Positions 1-12,329 of a DNA stretch of 64,000 nucleotides are shown here, piece by piece. How positions within the stretch are numbered: the first letter of the stretch is position 1; each line of letters begins with the position of its first letter. The position numbers and the translations under genes were made by a program. The notes under the pieces were generated by a model. It saw nothing but the letters and a program-made list of their open reading frames with translations, did not search any database and was not told the origin of the DNA. The DNA comes from Xylaria sp. FL1777 (taxonomy: Eukaryota; Ascomycota; Sordariomycetes; Xylariales; Xylariaceae). Location of the stretch: assembly GCA_022578965.1 (NCBI GenBank), contig MU400632.1, positions 55,238 through 119,237 on the forward strand, in the 5' to 3' direction.

Positions 1-215
1 TTCTGAATACTAGCCCAGAACCTTGTAATTACTACGTAAGGTTAGGTCTATACTTAAAAAGGTAGATGTTAGAAAAAAAACATTTTCTAAGTATAGTACT
101 AAAAAACTATATATAAATACTACTAATTTAAGTAAAGCTAGTTTATGCTTTTTAAATTTTTGTATAGCAACTATTGCATAATATATATTATAGCTTATGT
201 TACTTAAAAGCTATA
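1..215 (-). repeat. Left terminal repeat (3' LTR) of outer element, truncated by window edge
   Basis: Position n matches 36209+n from 1 to 215. Bases 1 to about 60 keep C and G where the right copy has T and A. From about 130 to 215 the pattern reverses and this copy is the mutated one. Past 215 the similarity ends and a T-rich stretch (purine-rich on the minus strand) begins, as expected of a polypurine tract next to a minus-strand 3' LTR. Confidence 0.8.
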
Positions 216-235
216 ATTACTTTTTTTGCTAAATA
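216..235 (-). other. Polypurine tract next to 3' LTR of outer element
   Basis: On the minus strand this reads as an A/G-rich run ending directly at the 3' LTR boundary. Its position and strand support the minus orientation of the outer element. Confidence 0.5.
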
Positions 236-3200
236 ACTATTTTAATTATTTATAAAAATAAAGCTATTTATAAATGCTTTTTAATATTTATACTACTAAT
301 GCTTTTAATTTTTGTTTATTTTTTTTTAGCATATATTTATTAATATATTATAAACTTTTTATTAAATAGCTGTTTTTATTATAAGCTAAAAATAAGTTAT
401 TATTATTATATTTATTAAGCAATATTATTTTTTTAAAGCTTTATAGTTTATATATATTGCTATAATAATAATTTATAATAGCTTATAAGCTATTATAATA
501 TAGTTTAAATTTATTAGCTTATTGTTTAATATATAAAACTTAATTACTAGTTTTATAAATTTTAATTAAGCTTTTTTTTTTTTATAAATAAGCTTAAATT
601 TAATTTTTTAATGCTTTTAAATTACTAAAATAATTATATATTAATAGTGCTTTATAGTTTTATACTAAATATTATTAAAATTTAACTTTTTTTTTTTTGT
701 TTAAATTTTTAATATAGTTAGTAATTTTTATAGCTAGTTATTAATTTAATAGCTATATTTTAAACAATAAAAAATAGCTACTATAGCTATTAAGCTTTAA
801 AGTTTAATTATATATACAAATAATTATTTTTAATAAAATTTAAAAATTAAAATAACAATAAATTAAACTTTTATATAATATAATTTGCTTAATATTATTA
901 TTAGCTTTTTTAATTTTGCTATTACTTTTAAGTTTTTTAAATATAATTAACTTTATAATAAAACTGTTTAATTTATGCTAATTAATTGCTTTTTTGCTTA
1001 TAAATATGCTTATATTATTGTTTATTTATTTTTTAAAAAAACTAAACATTTTGCTAATTTATTAAATTAGCAGTTTTATTGCTTTAAAACTAACATTAAG
1101 CATTATTTTTGCTTTAATTTATATAATAACATATTTAATATATATTAATAGCTTAAAATTAGCTATAAATATATAATTTATAGCTTAATATATAAGTAAT
1201 AAAAATAATATAATAAGTTATAAGTTTAAAAGTTTATTTAATAATAGTTTTATTAGCTAATATTAGTTATATTTAGTAATAATTTATTAAGTAATAAATA
1301 TAGCTTTTAAGTATTAAAAATGCTTATTTAGCTTTTAAATTAAGCTTTTAATAATAGTATGCTTTAAATTAATATATATGTTTTTTATATTTTGTAGTAA
1401 TTTTAGTACTTTAAGCACTTTTAAAAGCATTATAGCTTAAAATGCTATATTAACTAAATATAAAAAGTTTTTTAAAGCTTGTTTATAATTAATTAGCTTA
1501 AATAACATGCTATTTTTTTTAATAAAGTATTATTTTATTTATTTTAAATTTATATTATATAGCAATTTAGTTTTAAAACAAAAATTCTTAAAAATTGCTT
1601 ATAAATTTATAATATTAAAGTATTATAATAGCATTATTAGCTATATTTTAGCTTTTAATAATAATTTTATATTAGCTTTAGCTTTTATTAATAAAAAAAC
1701 TAATATAACTAATAATTTTAATAACTAGTTTATTAAAACGTTTAATTTGCTTGTTTTATATATAATTTTTACGCTAAAATATTTAATAATGTTTAAAAAA
1801 CGTATTATTTTTGCTAGTTATTTTGTTTTTGTTTTTATTATTATAAAAAACTTATAATTTATATAAACAATAATTTTTTTGCTTTTTATTTAATGCTGCT
1901 AATATTAAAGTGCTAATATTATAATTAATAACTTTTTTTTTTGCGTTAAATAATATAATTAGTATACTTTAAGCTTTTTTAAAAAGTATGCTATTAAATA
2001 TAAAAATATAGTTGTTTTATAAAAATGCAGCTATATTAAATATGCTTTAATATAATATATGCTTAAGTTAATATTTATTATAAATAAAAGTTTTTAATTA
2101 AAAGCTTAAATAATTAGCATAGTAATAATAGCTTTATAAATTTTTTATTATATGTTTTTAGCTTTTATATTTAACTTTATTTTTTAGTTTTTAAGTTTTT
2201 TTATTAGCGTAGTTAATAATATAATAATTAATAAGTAGTTTTTAATAAAATGTTTAAAATAACCTATAGTATTTATAAATGCTTTTATTTTTATAGTAGT
2301 TTTAAGCATAAACTGCTTTTATATTACTGCAATTTTTGCTAGGTTTGCTTTAATACTATTGCAAAAAACATTAAAACTAAAAAAAATACTAAAATTTATA
2401 AAAAATAATATTTTTAATATATTAATTATTATACTATATTTAATTAATTATATAAATAGTAAATAATAATGCTTATATAATTGTTTTTTTATTTTAATTT
2501 AAATATAAATATTATTAAGTAAACTAGTTAACTATTTATAAAAAAGTTTAATTATTTTTTATATTAGTGCTTAAAACATTATTAAAGCGTTATAAAGTTT
2601 AAAAAGCATTATTATTTATTTATATAGCTTAAATAATATAATAAATGCTATTTTTTTACAATATAATTTATATATAACAATATATTAAAATTTATTTTTT
2701 AAATTAACAAAAGTATATTATTAATACTTTATAGCTTATTATATTTAGTTTATTATATTAAATAATAAATAAGCTTGTTTTTTTGTTTTTTTATTAATTT
2801 TGCAATAATTATAACAAAAATGTTATATTATTAATTTATTATTTTTATTAAGCTTAATAATTATGCTTAGCATTTTTTTTAAAGTTAATAATGCTAATAA
2901 ACTTTATAGCTTTATGCTTTTTTTAATATAAATACTTTTATATGCTTTTATAAATTTATATAGCGCTTTTTTTTATATTAAGCTATATTTTTATAATAGT
3001 AGTTTAACTAGTAAACTATTATTTATATTAATATAATGCTTTATTTTAGCAATAATATTAGTTTTTTGCTTAAAGTAATTAAATAGTTTAAAAAAGTTCT
3101 TTATATAATAGTTTTAATATTTAGCAATTTATAGTTTTTTTAAAGTATTTTTATGTTATTTAATAGTTATAATATAGCACTTTTTGTTAGCTATACTAGC

Positions 3201-3460
3201 AAATAAACGCTTTATTAGCTATATTAAAAAGCTTTTTTTAAACTTAAATAATATAATAACTTTATAACTATTTAAAACAGCAAAAATGTTTTTTTATTTA
3301 TAAAAAATCTGTTTTTTAATAGTTATATTACTTAAAAAAATATAATTTAACATTATATTTACTATTAATATTTATGCTTTTAATATACTATTAATAGTTA
3401 TAAAATTTATTATTATTTTATAATTTTTAATTATTTAAGGTTTTGTTTTATTAATGCTAT
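216..3460 (-). pseudogene. RIP-destroyed pol (RT-RNase H) of the outer element
   Basis: Read on the minus strand, this stretch keeps the skeleton of a Ty3/Gypsy polymerase despite stops in every frame. Around 2563-2630 the visible string IIMLFKLYNALIMF matches the conserved RT segment VMPFGLTNAPATF. Just downstream (about 2500-2520) LLNNI stands where YLDDI is expected, the catalytic aspartates having become asparagines through G-to-A change. Around 1965-2010 a string ending in IAYFLKKLK matches the RNase H segment HPIAYFSKKLK, and a further RNase H block follows at about 1850. The final 1.5 kb (216-1740) should hold an integrase in a Ty3 order, but I could not recognise one. A 73-codon plus-strand ORF at 1507-1728 is an antisense artefact. 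Confidence 0.65.
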
Positions 3461-3954
3461 TGTAATAAACTTATTATACATTAATATAACAGGTTTACCT
3501 TTAGGGTCTTAATTTGTAAGTAATAATAGAATCCTTAACAGTAGTTCGTTAAGAAGGTTTTCGGGGTACTTTTACTACTATGCATTAATAAAGGTCTTAA
3601 GAAATTAAAAGTAATAAATATATTAATGCTTAGTAGTTATAAAAAATTAATAGCTAAAGAACTAGAACTAAATAAGTAACTAAATATAGAAAGTACATAA
3701 TTATATAAACAAAAAAAAAGTAAAAAAAGTAATAACTTTTTTTAAATTATTGTAAGTTTAATAAGCACTAAATTATTATAAGCTTAATAAGCTTTAAATT
3801 ATTATAAGTTTAGTAAGCTTTAAATTATTATAAGCTTAATAAGCTAAATAAGTTATTATGTAATTTTAGCTTTAGCTAATAAAAAAAAAAGTACAAAGTA
3901 TATATAAAAGCATTAAGCTGCTTTAAAAGCTACTTTTGTGCTAATTTTATAACA
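3461..3954 (-). repeat. LTR (3') of element II
   Basis: This is a 494-bp copy in reverse orientation. Its outer edge starts TGTAATAAAC, so the canonical TG...CA end is retained here (other copies show TA after RIP). It is one of the less mutated LTR copies and carries the four-unit 26-bp internal repeat. Confidence 0.9.
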
Positions 3955-4500
3955 TTATTTCTTTTTTTTTAGAATTATTGTTTTAATAATTTTTCTGTAA
4001 GTATTTTTTTTTTTTTTTCTTTTTTATATATTATAATATTAAAGCGCATTAAAAAAACTAATTGCTTATTTAAAACAAAGCAAAGATTTATTTTTGCTTT
4101 TTTTATTAATTTTATTAGCTATAAAGTTATGCTTTGCTTTTGCTGCTTTAATTAGTTATTAACGTGCAAAATAACAAATAATATATTTTGTTGTTTTAAA
4201 TGCGTACGCGCTAGTTACTTTTACAACAAATTAAAAGTTTTAATTAATTTAATTAATAATATAGTTTTTAAACACTATTGTTTTAAGAAAAAAAAAAAGC
4301 AAATAAAGCAATAGCTATTTTTAGTTTAAAAAGAACTAAAACGAGCTTAAAATAGCTTTAATTTTGTTTTAAGCAAGTTAGCTTAGCTTTACATATAAAA
4401 ATGTTTTCTAAAAGCAAAAAATATTAAAATAGTTCAATAAAAGCTTTAGTTCCTAAATAAACTAAACAAAATAAAGCGCATTAAAAAAGAACAAAAAGTG

Positions 4501-4994
4501 TGTTATAAAATTAGCATAAAAGTAGCCTTTAAAGCAGCTTAATGCCTTTATATATACTTTGCACTTTTTTTTTTGCTAGCTAAAGCTAAGGTTATATAAT
4601 AACTTATTTAGCTTACTAAGCTTATAGTAATTTAAGGCTTATTAAGCTTACAGTAATTTAAGGCTTACTAAGCTTACAGTAATTTAATGCTTATTAAACT
4701 TATAATAATTTAAAAAAAGTTACTACTTTTTTTACTTTTTTTTTGTTTATATAATTATGTATTTTTTATATTTAATTATTTATTTAGTTTTAGTTCTTTA
4801 GTTATTAATTTTTTATAATTGCTAAGCATTAATATATTTATTACTTTTAATTTCTTAAGACTTTTATTAATATATAGTAGTAAAAGTACTTTAAAAACCT
4901 TTTTAACGGACTACTGTTAAGAATTTTATTATTACTTGCAAATTAAAACCTTAAAAATAAACTTATTATATTAATATATAATAAGTTTATTATA
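4501..4994 (+). repeat. LTR (5') of element I
   Basis: A 494-bp LTR beginning TGTTATAAAA and ending ATTATA. The final CA of the family is changed to TA here, consistent with RIP. Compare the CA-type end retained at 3461. Confidence 0.92.
4609..4712 (+). repeat. Four-unit 26-bp tandem repeat inside the LTR
   Basis: Four units with a 26-bp period, each built on the core ACTAAGCTTACAGTAATTTA or a RIP variant of it. The same array sits at the equivalent place in all eight LTRs of the family, so it predates the insertions. The core includes the palindrome AAGCTT. A role in LTR promoter function is possible but not shown. Confidence 0.8.
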
Positions 4995-7949
4995 CTTTAA
5001 TAGCTTTTTAATTAATAGAACTTAATATATAAAAACAAATATTAATATAAAGAGTTAAGTAATAAACAATTTATAAAATAAATTTTTAAAAGTATACTAA
5101 AGAGATATTTAAAGAATAAAAATGCTAAATAGCATTACGTAAGTAAACCTTACTTAATAACTAATAAACTAAATCTAAGTTATACTATTAAAAACAAAAA
5201 GTTAAAAATTAAGTTTAAAGATTTTAAAGATTTTTAAAACTAGTAACGTATTAAAACAACAAACTTTAGCACTTTTACTAGCTATTTTTATTAAAAAAAA
5301 AACAATAGCAAAAAAAAAAAAGTTAAACAGCAGCAATAAAAAAAAACTAACGTTAATATTAATATTATAAAGCAAACTAATTACTTTAATTTAAAGAATA
5401 GCTTAAATATTAAGCGTTATAACTTTTAAACTAGCGTAAATATTAGCTATAATAATTAAAGCAATAATAATAATTGCTATTATAACAATAAATTAAAGCT
5501 TTAAATAAGTAATTATATTATAATTAACGTTAATATTATTACTAGCAAACTTAACGCTTACTTTTATTACTACTATATTTAAAGTAATAATTTAAAATAA
5601 AAAACTTAACTTTTTATTATTACTACTGCTTTTATTATTAAGATTATTTATAATATTAAAAATGCTAAACATTAAAAGTTTTAAACTTATTGCTTTAAAG
5701 CTTTATAATAAATTTACAAATATAAAAGCTTTTTTAATTTATGCTAAACTTTATTTAAAATAGCACTTTATTATTATTACAAAAAAGAACTAAAAAATAA
5801 TAACTATTTTATAATTTTTGTTAAAAAAAGTACTAAAATAGTTTTAACTTATTTTAAAAGATTTTTTAAAAGCTAATAAGTTAATTAACTTTAAGCTAAA
5901 AATAAAAAAGATTTTTAAAAATTATGTTAAGTTTAAAAATTAAATAAAAATATTATTTAAAAACTTTTAAAAGGCAAAATATATAAAAAAAGCATTTTAC
6001 TGCTTAAAACAAACAAAAGTAGCAGTAAATTATGCTATAAAATTTAAACGATTAGCAGTAATTTTAAAATTACTTAAGCTTATACTATTTTACTTATTTT
6101 ATAGTAAACTTAAAACTTAAGTTTAAAACAAATTATATAAAATAAATAAACTAGCAAAAATTAATACGTATATTAATATAACTATTATAATTAATTAATA
6201 ATTATTTAACTAGTACTTTAAAACTAAAAAAATTAAAAAAAACAAAAAAAAAAATACTTAAAAGAATATTAAATAAAGATTTAAGCAAATTAGTAAAGTT
6301 TAAAAATAATAATTTTAAAATATATTTAAAGTTAAATATTATAACTATAAAAAAAAAGAACACTTTTAAAAATAATGCTAATTTAAAAAAAAGAACAGAA
6401 AAAAAAGCTATAAAAAAGAAAAGATTTTTTAACTTAAAAAAAAAGTACAAGTTATAAAAGTTTAAAACAACAAAAAACAACAAAGCAATTTAAAAAATAT
6501 GTTTTTAAAGCAAAAATATAAAGTTATTATTTTAAGTTAAAACAAAAGTGCTATATTAAACAAATTTAAATGTTTTATTTATATAAGTTAAAATAAACAA
6601 GCATATAAATATTATTTAAAAGCTTTATAATTATTAAAATAAATTGCAAAAAAATATATTTGCTATATAAACGATTAAAGTTATTTAGTATATAACTTAA
6701 AAAAATAGTTTAATTAAAAGTAACAAATAATAAAAAATAGTAAATTAACGTAGTTAGTAAATTTATAAAACTATAAAAATTTTAAACTACTAAAGCTTAA
6801 AATATAGCTTAAAGAAAAATTATGTTTAAAAAAACAAAACTATAACTATAAATAGTATAATTATTAAACTAATTATAAACTATTAAAACATTTAATTGCT
6901 AAATAAACTTAAAAAAACAAAACTTATAAAATTTTAAAGCAAAAATAAATAAAATTAAAAGCTATAAAAAATATTATAAAAAAAGAACTAATAAAAATAA
7001 ATAAAGTATTTTTATAGCTTAAACTGCTTTAAATGCAACAAAACAAAAAAGCATTAATAGTTAGCACAAAAACAAATATATTTTAAAAACTAAAACTAGC
7101 AATTTAACTAATTGCTAAAAGTTATTATTATAATAAAACTATAATAAAAAACAATAATAATATTTTATGCTTAAAAAATTTAAAATATAATAAAATACTA
7201 TAAAATTACTATATAGTACATTATTACTACTAATATTTATTAAATAAACTAAAAAATAATTAGTTTTTTAAACAAATTATAAAAACAAAAATATAAAACT
7301 TTTATAAATTAAAGTAATTAGTTATAACTATAGTTTATTATAAGGATTTATAAAGATTTATAACATTTAAAAAAAATTTTAATTATATTTATAACACTAT
7401 TTTAAAAAAATGTAAAAATAACTGCTATAAATATTATTAGCTAATTAAAGCATAATTATATTAAAAAATAGTTACTAAAAGCAAAAAAGCTTAAAAACTG
7501 CAATTTAAAGTTTAACTAGAAGCAAAAACAAAATAAAGCGCAATAATATCTAAAATACAAAATAAAACAAATATTTAAACATTTAATAAAAAAAAGTTAA
7601 AAAACGAAATAAATACTTGCTAAAAAAGCAGCAAATAGCTAAAAAAACTAAAGCTTTACATAAAGTTTAATGCAATAACTAAAAAAACTAATTTAAAGTT
7701 AAACTTATATATTAAAAAAGAAAATATAACACTTTAATTAACTTAAAAGCATAAGTTAACATAATTTTACTTAAAGTAACAAAACAAAATAAGATTTTTT
7801 AAAAATACAAGTAAAGATTTTAAAAAATTAAAGAATTTAATAAAAGTATTTTTAGCTATAATAATAGTTATATACTTAAAAAAACTAAACTTTTTAATAT
7901 ATTTATATAAAAATACAAAAAATAAATTATATTAAATATTGCTAATATA

Positions 7950-10900
7950 TTTAATTATAACATTATTTTAGGAATATTATAGCTAGAAATTAATAACTTT
8001 TTGATTTAATAAAAAGTAAAAACTATTAATTAAAAAAGTAAAAAATAAAGCAAAAAAATTAGAAAAATTGCAAAAGAAATTCTGAATAAAATACTAAAGG
8101 TATATTATAAATTTTACAAACTATTTAAAAAAAAAAAAAAAAAAGAACTTCTTAAATATAGCTTATAAAATTACTATATTTTTATTAAGGAAAAATGTTA
8201 ACTAAAGCTTTATTAAGTATATTATATAAGCTTAAATAAAACAAACGCTTTATAAAGATATATTTAGAAAAACTTAGCAAAAAGATTTCTAAAAAAATTT
8301 TAGTTATTTATTAAATATTTTATAGTGCTAGTACTTAAAATAAAAAATAAAAAACAACTAATTAATAAAAAAAAAAAACTAGTATAATAAGTAATAGTTA
8401 ATTATTAACTATTAAATGTAATTATTATTATAAATGGATATTTTTTTACTTTATTAATAACTATAAAAAAAAATATTAATTAAGCAAAATAGTTTATAAT
8501 AGTTAATATTTTAAATAAATATTATGCTATTAAAATAGCTAAAGAAAAAAAATAAAAAACTGCTATATAAACAGTATATAAACTATATAAATATATAGTT
8601 ATGCTATAAGAACTATAAAACGTATTAGCTAGCTTTTAATATATAATAATAACGATTTTATAGAAGTTTTTAAATAAGTTTATGTTTATTTACTTAAATA
8701 ATATTTTGATTTACTTTAAAACACTAAAAAAACATAAAAAACATATAACTTAAGTATTAAAAATATTTAAACAAGCAGAATTATAATTTAATACAAAAAA
8801 GTATATATAGCATATATAAAAAATTAACTTTTTAGAATTTATAATTACTTTAAAACAAATATAAATTTAATAGTTAAAAATTAACATAGTATAAAACTAA
8901 AAAATACTTAATTTAGTTACTATTATAAATATACAACAAACATTAAGATTTTTAAACTATGTTTAAATATTAATTTAAAACTTTAGAAAAATAGCATTTT
9001 ACTTTATAAAGTATACAAAAAAAAAATATAAAAAAAAATCCTTTTTAATTTTAAAAAAAGCTTAAAAAGCTTTTAAAGAACTAAAACTAAAAGTTATTTC
9101 TAACCTTATAATTAAACTATTTAATTTATAAAAAAAGAAAAAGCTAAAAATAAATGCTTTAAATAGTATAATTACAGAAGTTTTAAAATAACTAAAAAAC
9201 AATAAAAAATAGCACTTAGTAGCTTATTACTTTAAAACATTATAAAATGCAGCATTATAATACTTTATATATAACAAAAAACTACTTATAATTATTATAG
9301 CATTTAAAAAGTAAAAACTGTTTTTTATAAAAACTATAAAGCTAATTAAAATTTATTTAAATTATTAAAACTTAACAAAATTTATAATTATATAAAAGAT
9401 TACTAAACAACATAAAAATTAAATAGTTTTTTTTTTTAAGTTTAACTTTAAAATATGTTATATTAAGAAAAAAGAAAACATTTAAGCAAACATACTTAAT
9501 TAATAAAGTTAAAAAAAATTTAAAGTTTTAAAAAAAAATATTTAAGTATTATATTTTTAAAGAAATAAAAGCTTAAAAATTAAAGTTATATTTAAGGACT
9601 TTATAAATATATAGCTATAACAAGCTTATAACTTAAAAAAGTTAGCATAACTATAAAAACACAAAGAATTAAAAAATAACAAGCTAATATATAAACATAA
9701 GGTTTATTTATTAAAATCTTTACAAAATAAGTTTATTAAAAAATTTTATAAATACTTATTATATAAACATTAAAGAATAATAAAAACAGTTTAACAATTA
9801 TAAAAAAAGTATAATTTTTTAAAACTATAAAACATAGTTAAATCTATTATAAAAAAGTGCAATATTTATAATAAAGCTAAAACAGCTTAACATAAGCTTT
9901 ATAAACTACTATAACTTATATAAATACTTAAATAAGCATAGCATACTATTGCTTAAAATTTTATTATAGCACTATTTTTATTAATTAATTTAGTTATAAA
10001 AGTATAATACAATAAAATATAAGTTATTATTAATAAACTTATTAAGTATGCTTATTTTTTACTGTTTAAAAAAAATATAACAGTTAAATAATTTATATAT
10101 GCCTTTATACGCTAATATTTAAATAAGCATAAACTATTAAAAAAGATTATTTTAAACTAAAATAAATTGTTTACTTTTAAGTTTAAAACTAGTTTTTTTA
10201 AACTTATTAGTGTTAAACTAAAGTTTTTAATTGCTTACTATTTATAAACAAATAAACAAACAAAAAAACTAAACTAAATATTAAAACAATATTTATAAAG
10301 TTATATTAACTATTAATAAAACAATTAAATAAAACTATTATTAATAGCATAAATCTTATATAATATATTAATAAACAAAAATATAAATATATTTTTATAT
10401 AAAGCTATTTATAAATAGCAAGCAACTATTAAAAAACAAAAAAAAATATTACTAAAAGCACTTGCTATTTTAACTATAGTACTTTAAGCAAAAACTATTG
10501 CAATAAAAATTAAAACGCTATAAGCTAAACTGCAATTATGCTTTTAATTTTTATAACAATAAATATTAGTATACTATAACAAAAAACAAACTAAAGAACT
10601 AACCTTTAAAAAAGAAAATAAGGTTTATTTATTATAACAAAAATAAAATGCAAACATTAATATTTTTTAAATTAAAATAAAACAACTAAACAATAAATTA
10701 AAATTTAAAAAGCTTAGCTTTTTTAAAATTAAAGAAGTTATTTTATTTATTAACTATAAACTATTATTATTAAAAAATATGCAAATTTACCTTATTTTTT
10801 ATATTTTTTTACTAAAATTAATACTTATTAAAATATTTATTAAAATATAACTAAAAATAAAAACAAATTAAAACGTTTATAAAGTTAAAAGTATATTAAA

Positions 10901-11045
10901 TTTTTGTTAAAATAATAGTAACCTAAAGTATTTTGTTAAATAAAAAAAATACTTATATGCTAACAATACTTAAGAACTTAAAAAATACCTAAAAACTGCT
11001 AAAATAATTATAAGTTAGTTTTATTGCTAATATTTTAACTGCTTA
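7950..11045 (+). pseudogene. RIP-destroyed pol (PR-RT-RNase H-INT-chromodomain) of element I
   Basis: The visible protease end NYNIILGIL (about 7953) matches the family motif DYDIILGMPWL. At 8679-8714 the string FMFIYLNNILIY matches the RT active site YLDDILIYS, with both catalytic Asp codons turned to Asn. RNase H shows YLNY, a stop, then NLTKF (about 9350) where YTDHKNLEYF is usual. Integrase shows TNKQTKKLN (about 10245) where QTDGQTERVN is usual. A chromodomain-like block (about 10880-11045) reads SILNFC, then YFVK, in place of the usual VEKIL...YLVKW. Many CAA/CAG/TGG codons have become stops. Nothing here can be translated as a protein. Confidence 0.85.
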
Positions 11046-11691
11046 AAACTAAAAAAAAAAAGTTAACTTTAAAGCAAATGTTTCAGAAATTTTAATTAAA
11101 CTTAAATAAAGCAGCTTATGTTATTTTAGCTTGCTTTTTTTGTTGTTTTTGCTTTTTTGCTAGCGCTTTTTGTTTTTTTTTAATGCATTTTATTTTGTTT
11201 AGTTTATTTAAAAACTAAAGCTTTTGTTAAACTATTTTAATACTTTTTGCTTTTAAAAAACGTTTTTATATATAAAGTTAAGCTAACTTGTTTAAAACAG
11301 AATTAAGGCTATTTTAAGTTTATTTTAGTTTTTTTTGAACTAAAAATAGCTGTTGCTTTGCTTGCTTTTTTTTTTTTTTAAAACAACAGTATTTAAAAAC
11401 TATATTATTAATTAAGTTAATTAAAACTTTTAATTTGTTGCAAAAATAATTAGCACATATACATTTAAAACAATAAAATATATTATTTATTATTTTGTAT
11501 ATTAATAACTAATTAAAGCAGCAAAAGCAAAGCATAATTTTATAGCTAGTAAAATTAATAAAAAAAGCAAAAATGAGTTTTTGCTTTATTTTAAATAAGC
11601 AGTTAGTTTTTTTAATGCGTTTTAATATTATAACATATAAAAGAAAAAAAAAAGAAAAATATTTACGGAAAAATTGTTAAAACAACAATTT

Positions 11692-11708
11692 TAAAAAAAA
11701 AGAAATAA
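11692..11708 (+). other. Polypurine tract of element I
   Basis: A run of A/G with one T directly abuts the 3' LTR at 11709. The same tract precedes the 3' LTRs of the other family copies, as expected for plus-strand priming of an LTR retrotransposon. Confidence 0.6.
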
Positions 11709-12202
11709 TATTATAAAATTAGCACAAAGGTAGCTTTTAAAGCGGCTTAATGCTTTTATATATATTTTGCACCTTTTTTTTTGCTAGCTAAAGCTAAAGT
11801 TATATAATAACTTACTTAGTTTACTAAGCTTATAGTAATTTAAAGCTTATTAAGCTTATAGTAATTTAAAGCTTACTAAGCTTATAATAATTTAATGTTT
11901 ATTAAACTTGCAATAATTTAAGAAGAGTTATTACTTTTTTTACTTTTTTTTTGTTTATATAATTATGCATTTTTTATATTTAGTTATTTACTTAGTTCTA
12001 GTTTTTTAGCTATTAATTTTTTATAACTGCTAAGCACTAATATATTTATTACTTTTAATTTTTTAAGACCTTTATTGATGCATAGTAATAAAAGTACCTT
12101 AAAAACCTCTTTAACGGATTACTGTTAAGGATTTTATTATTACCTATAAATTAAGACCTTAAAAGTAAACCTGTTATATTAATATATGACAGGTTTATTA
12201 TA
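11709..12202 (+). repeat. LTR (3') of element I
   Basis: A 494-bp LTR beginning TATTATAAAA (TG start mutated to TA) and ending ATTATA. It is followed directly by the target duplication aagcg and then by the interior of element II in reverse orientation. Confidence 0.92.
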
Positions 12203-12329
12203 AAGCGCTAATAAAAAAGCAAAAACAACAAAAAAAGCAAGCTAAAGTAACGTAAGCTGCTTTATTTAAGTTTAATTAAAATTTTTTAAGCGTTTGCTTT
12301 AAGGTTAACTTTTTTTTCTTGGTTTTAAG

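Larger units (their letters stand above)
4501..12202 (+). mobile_element. Element I: Ty3/Gypsy chromovirus LTR retrotransposon, RIP-inactivated
   Basis: A complete 7,702-bp element with LTRs at 4501-4994 and 11709-12202, inserted in the 3' internal region of element II. The target duplication is aagtg (4496-4500) and aagcg (12203-12207); the single difference is C to T, so that mutation postdates insertion. Internal order on the plus strand is an A-rich gag region, protease end (about 7953), RT (about 8100-8715), RNase H (about 9060-9480), integrase (about 9700-10430) and chromodomain (about 10880-11045). This order and the 5-bp TSD identify Ty3/Gypsy, and the chromodomain identifies a chromovirus. 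A purine-rich tract precedes the 3' LTR. I could not match a primer-binding site to a particular tRNA after RIP. No frame is intact. Confidence 0.93.

Noticed and set aside
4609..4712. CRISPR-like direct repeats in the LTR
   Set aside because: Units are contiguous with no spacers, lie inside LTRs, and the genome is eukaryotic.
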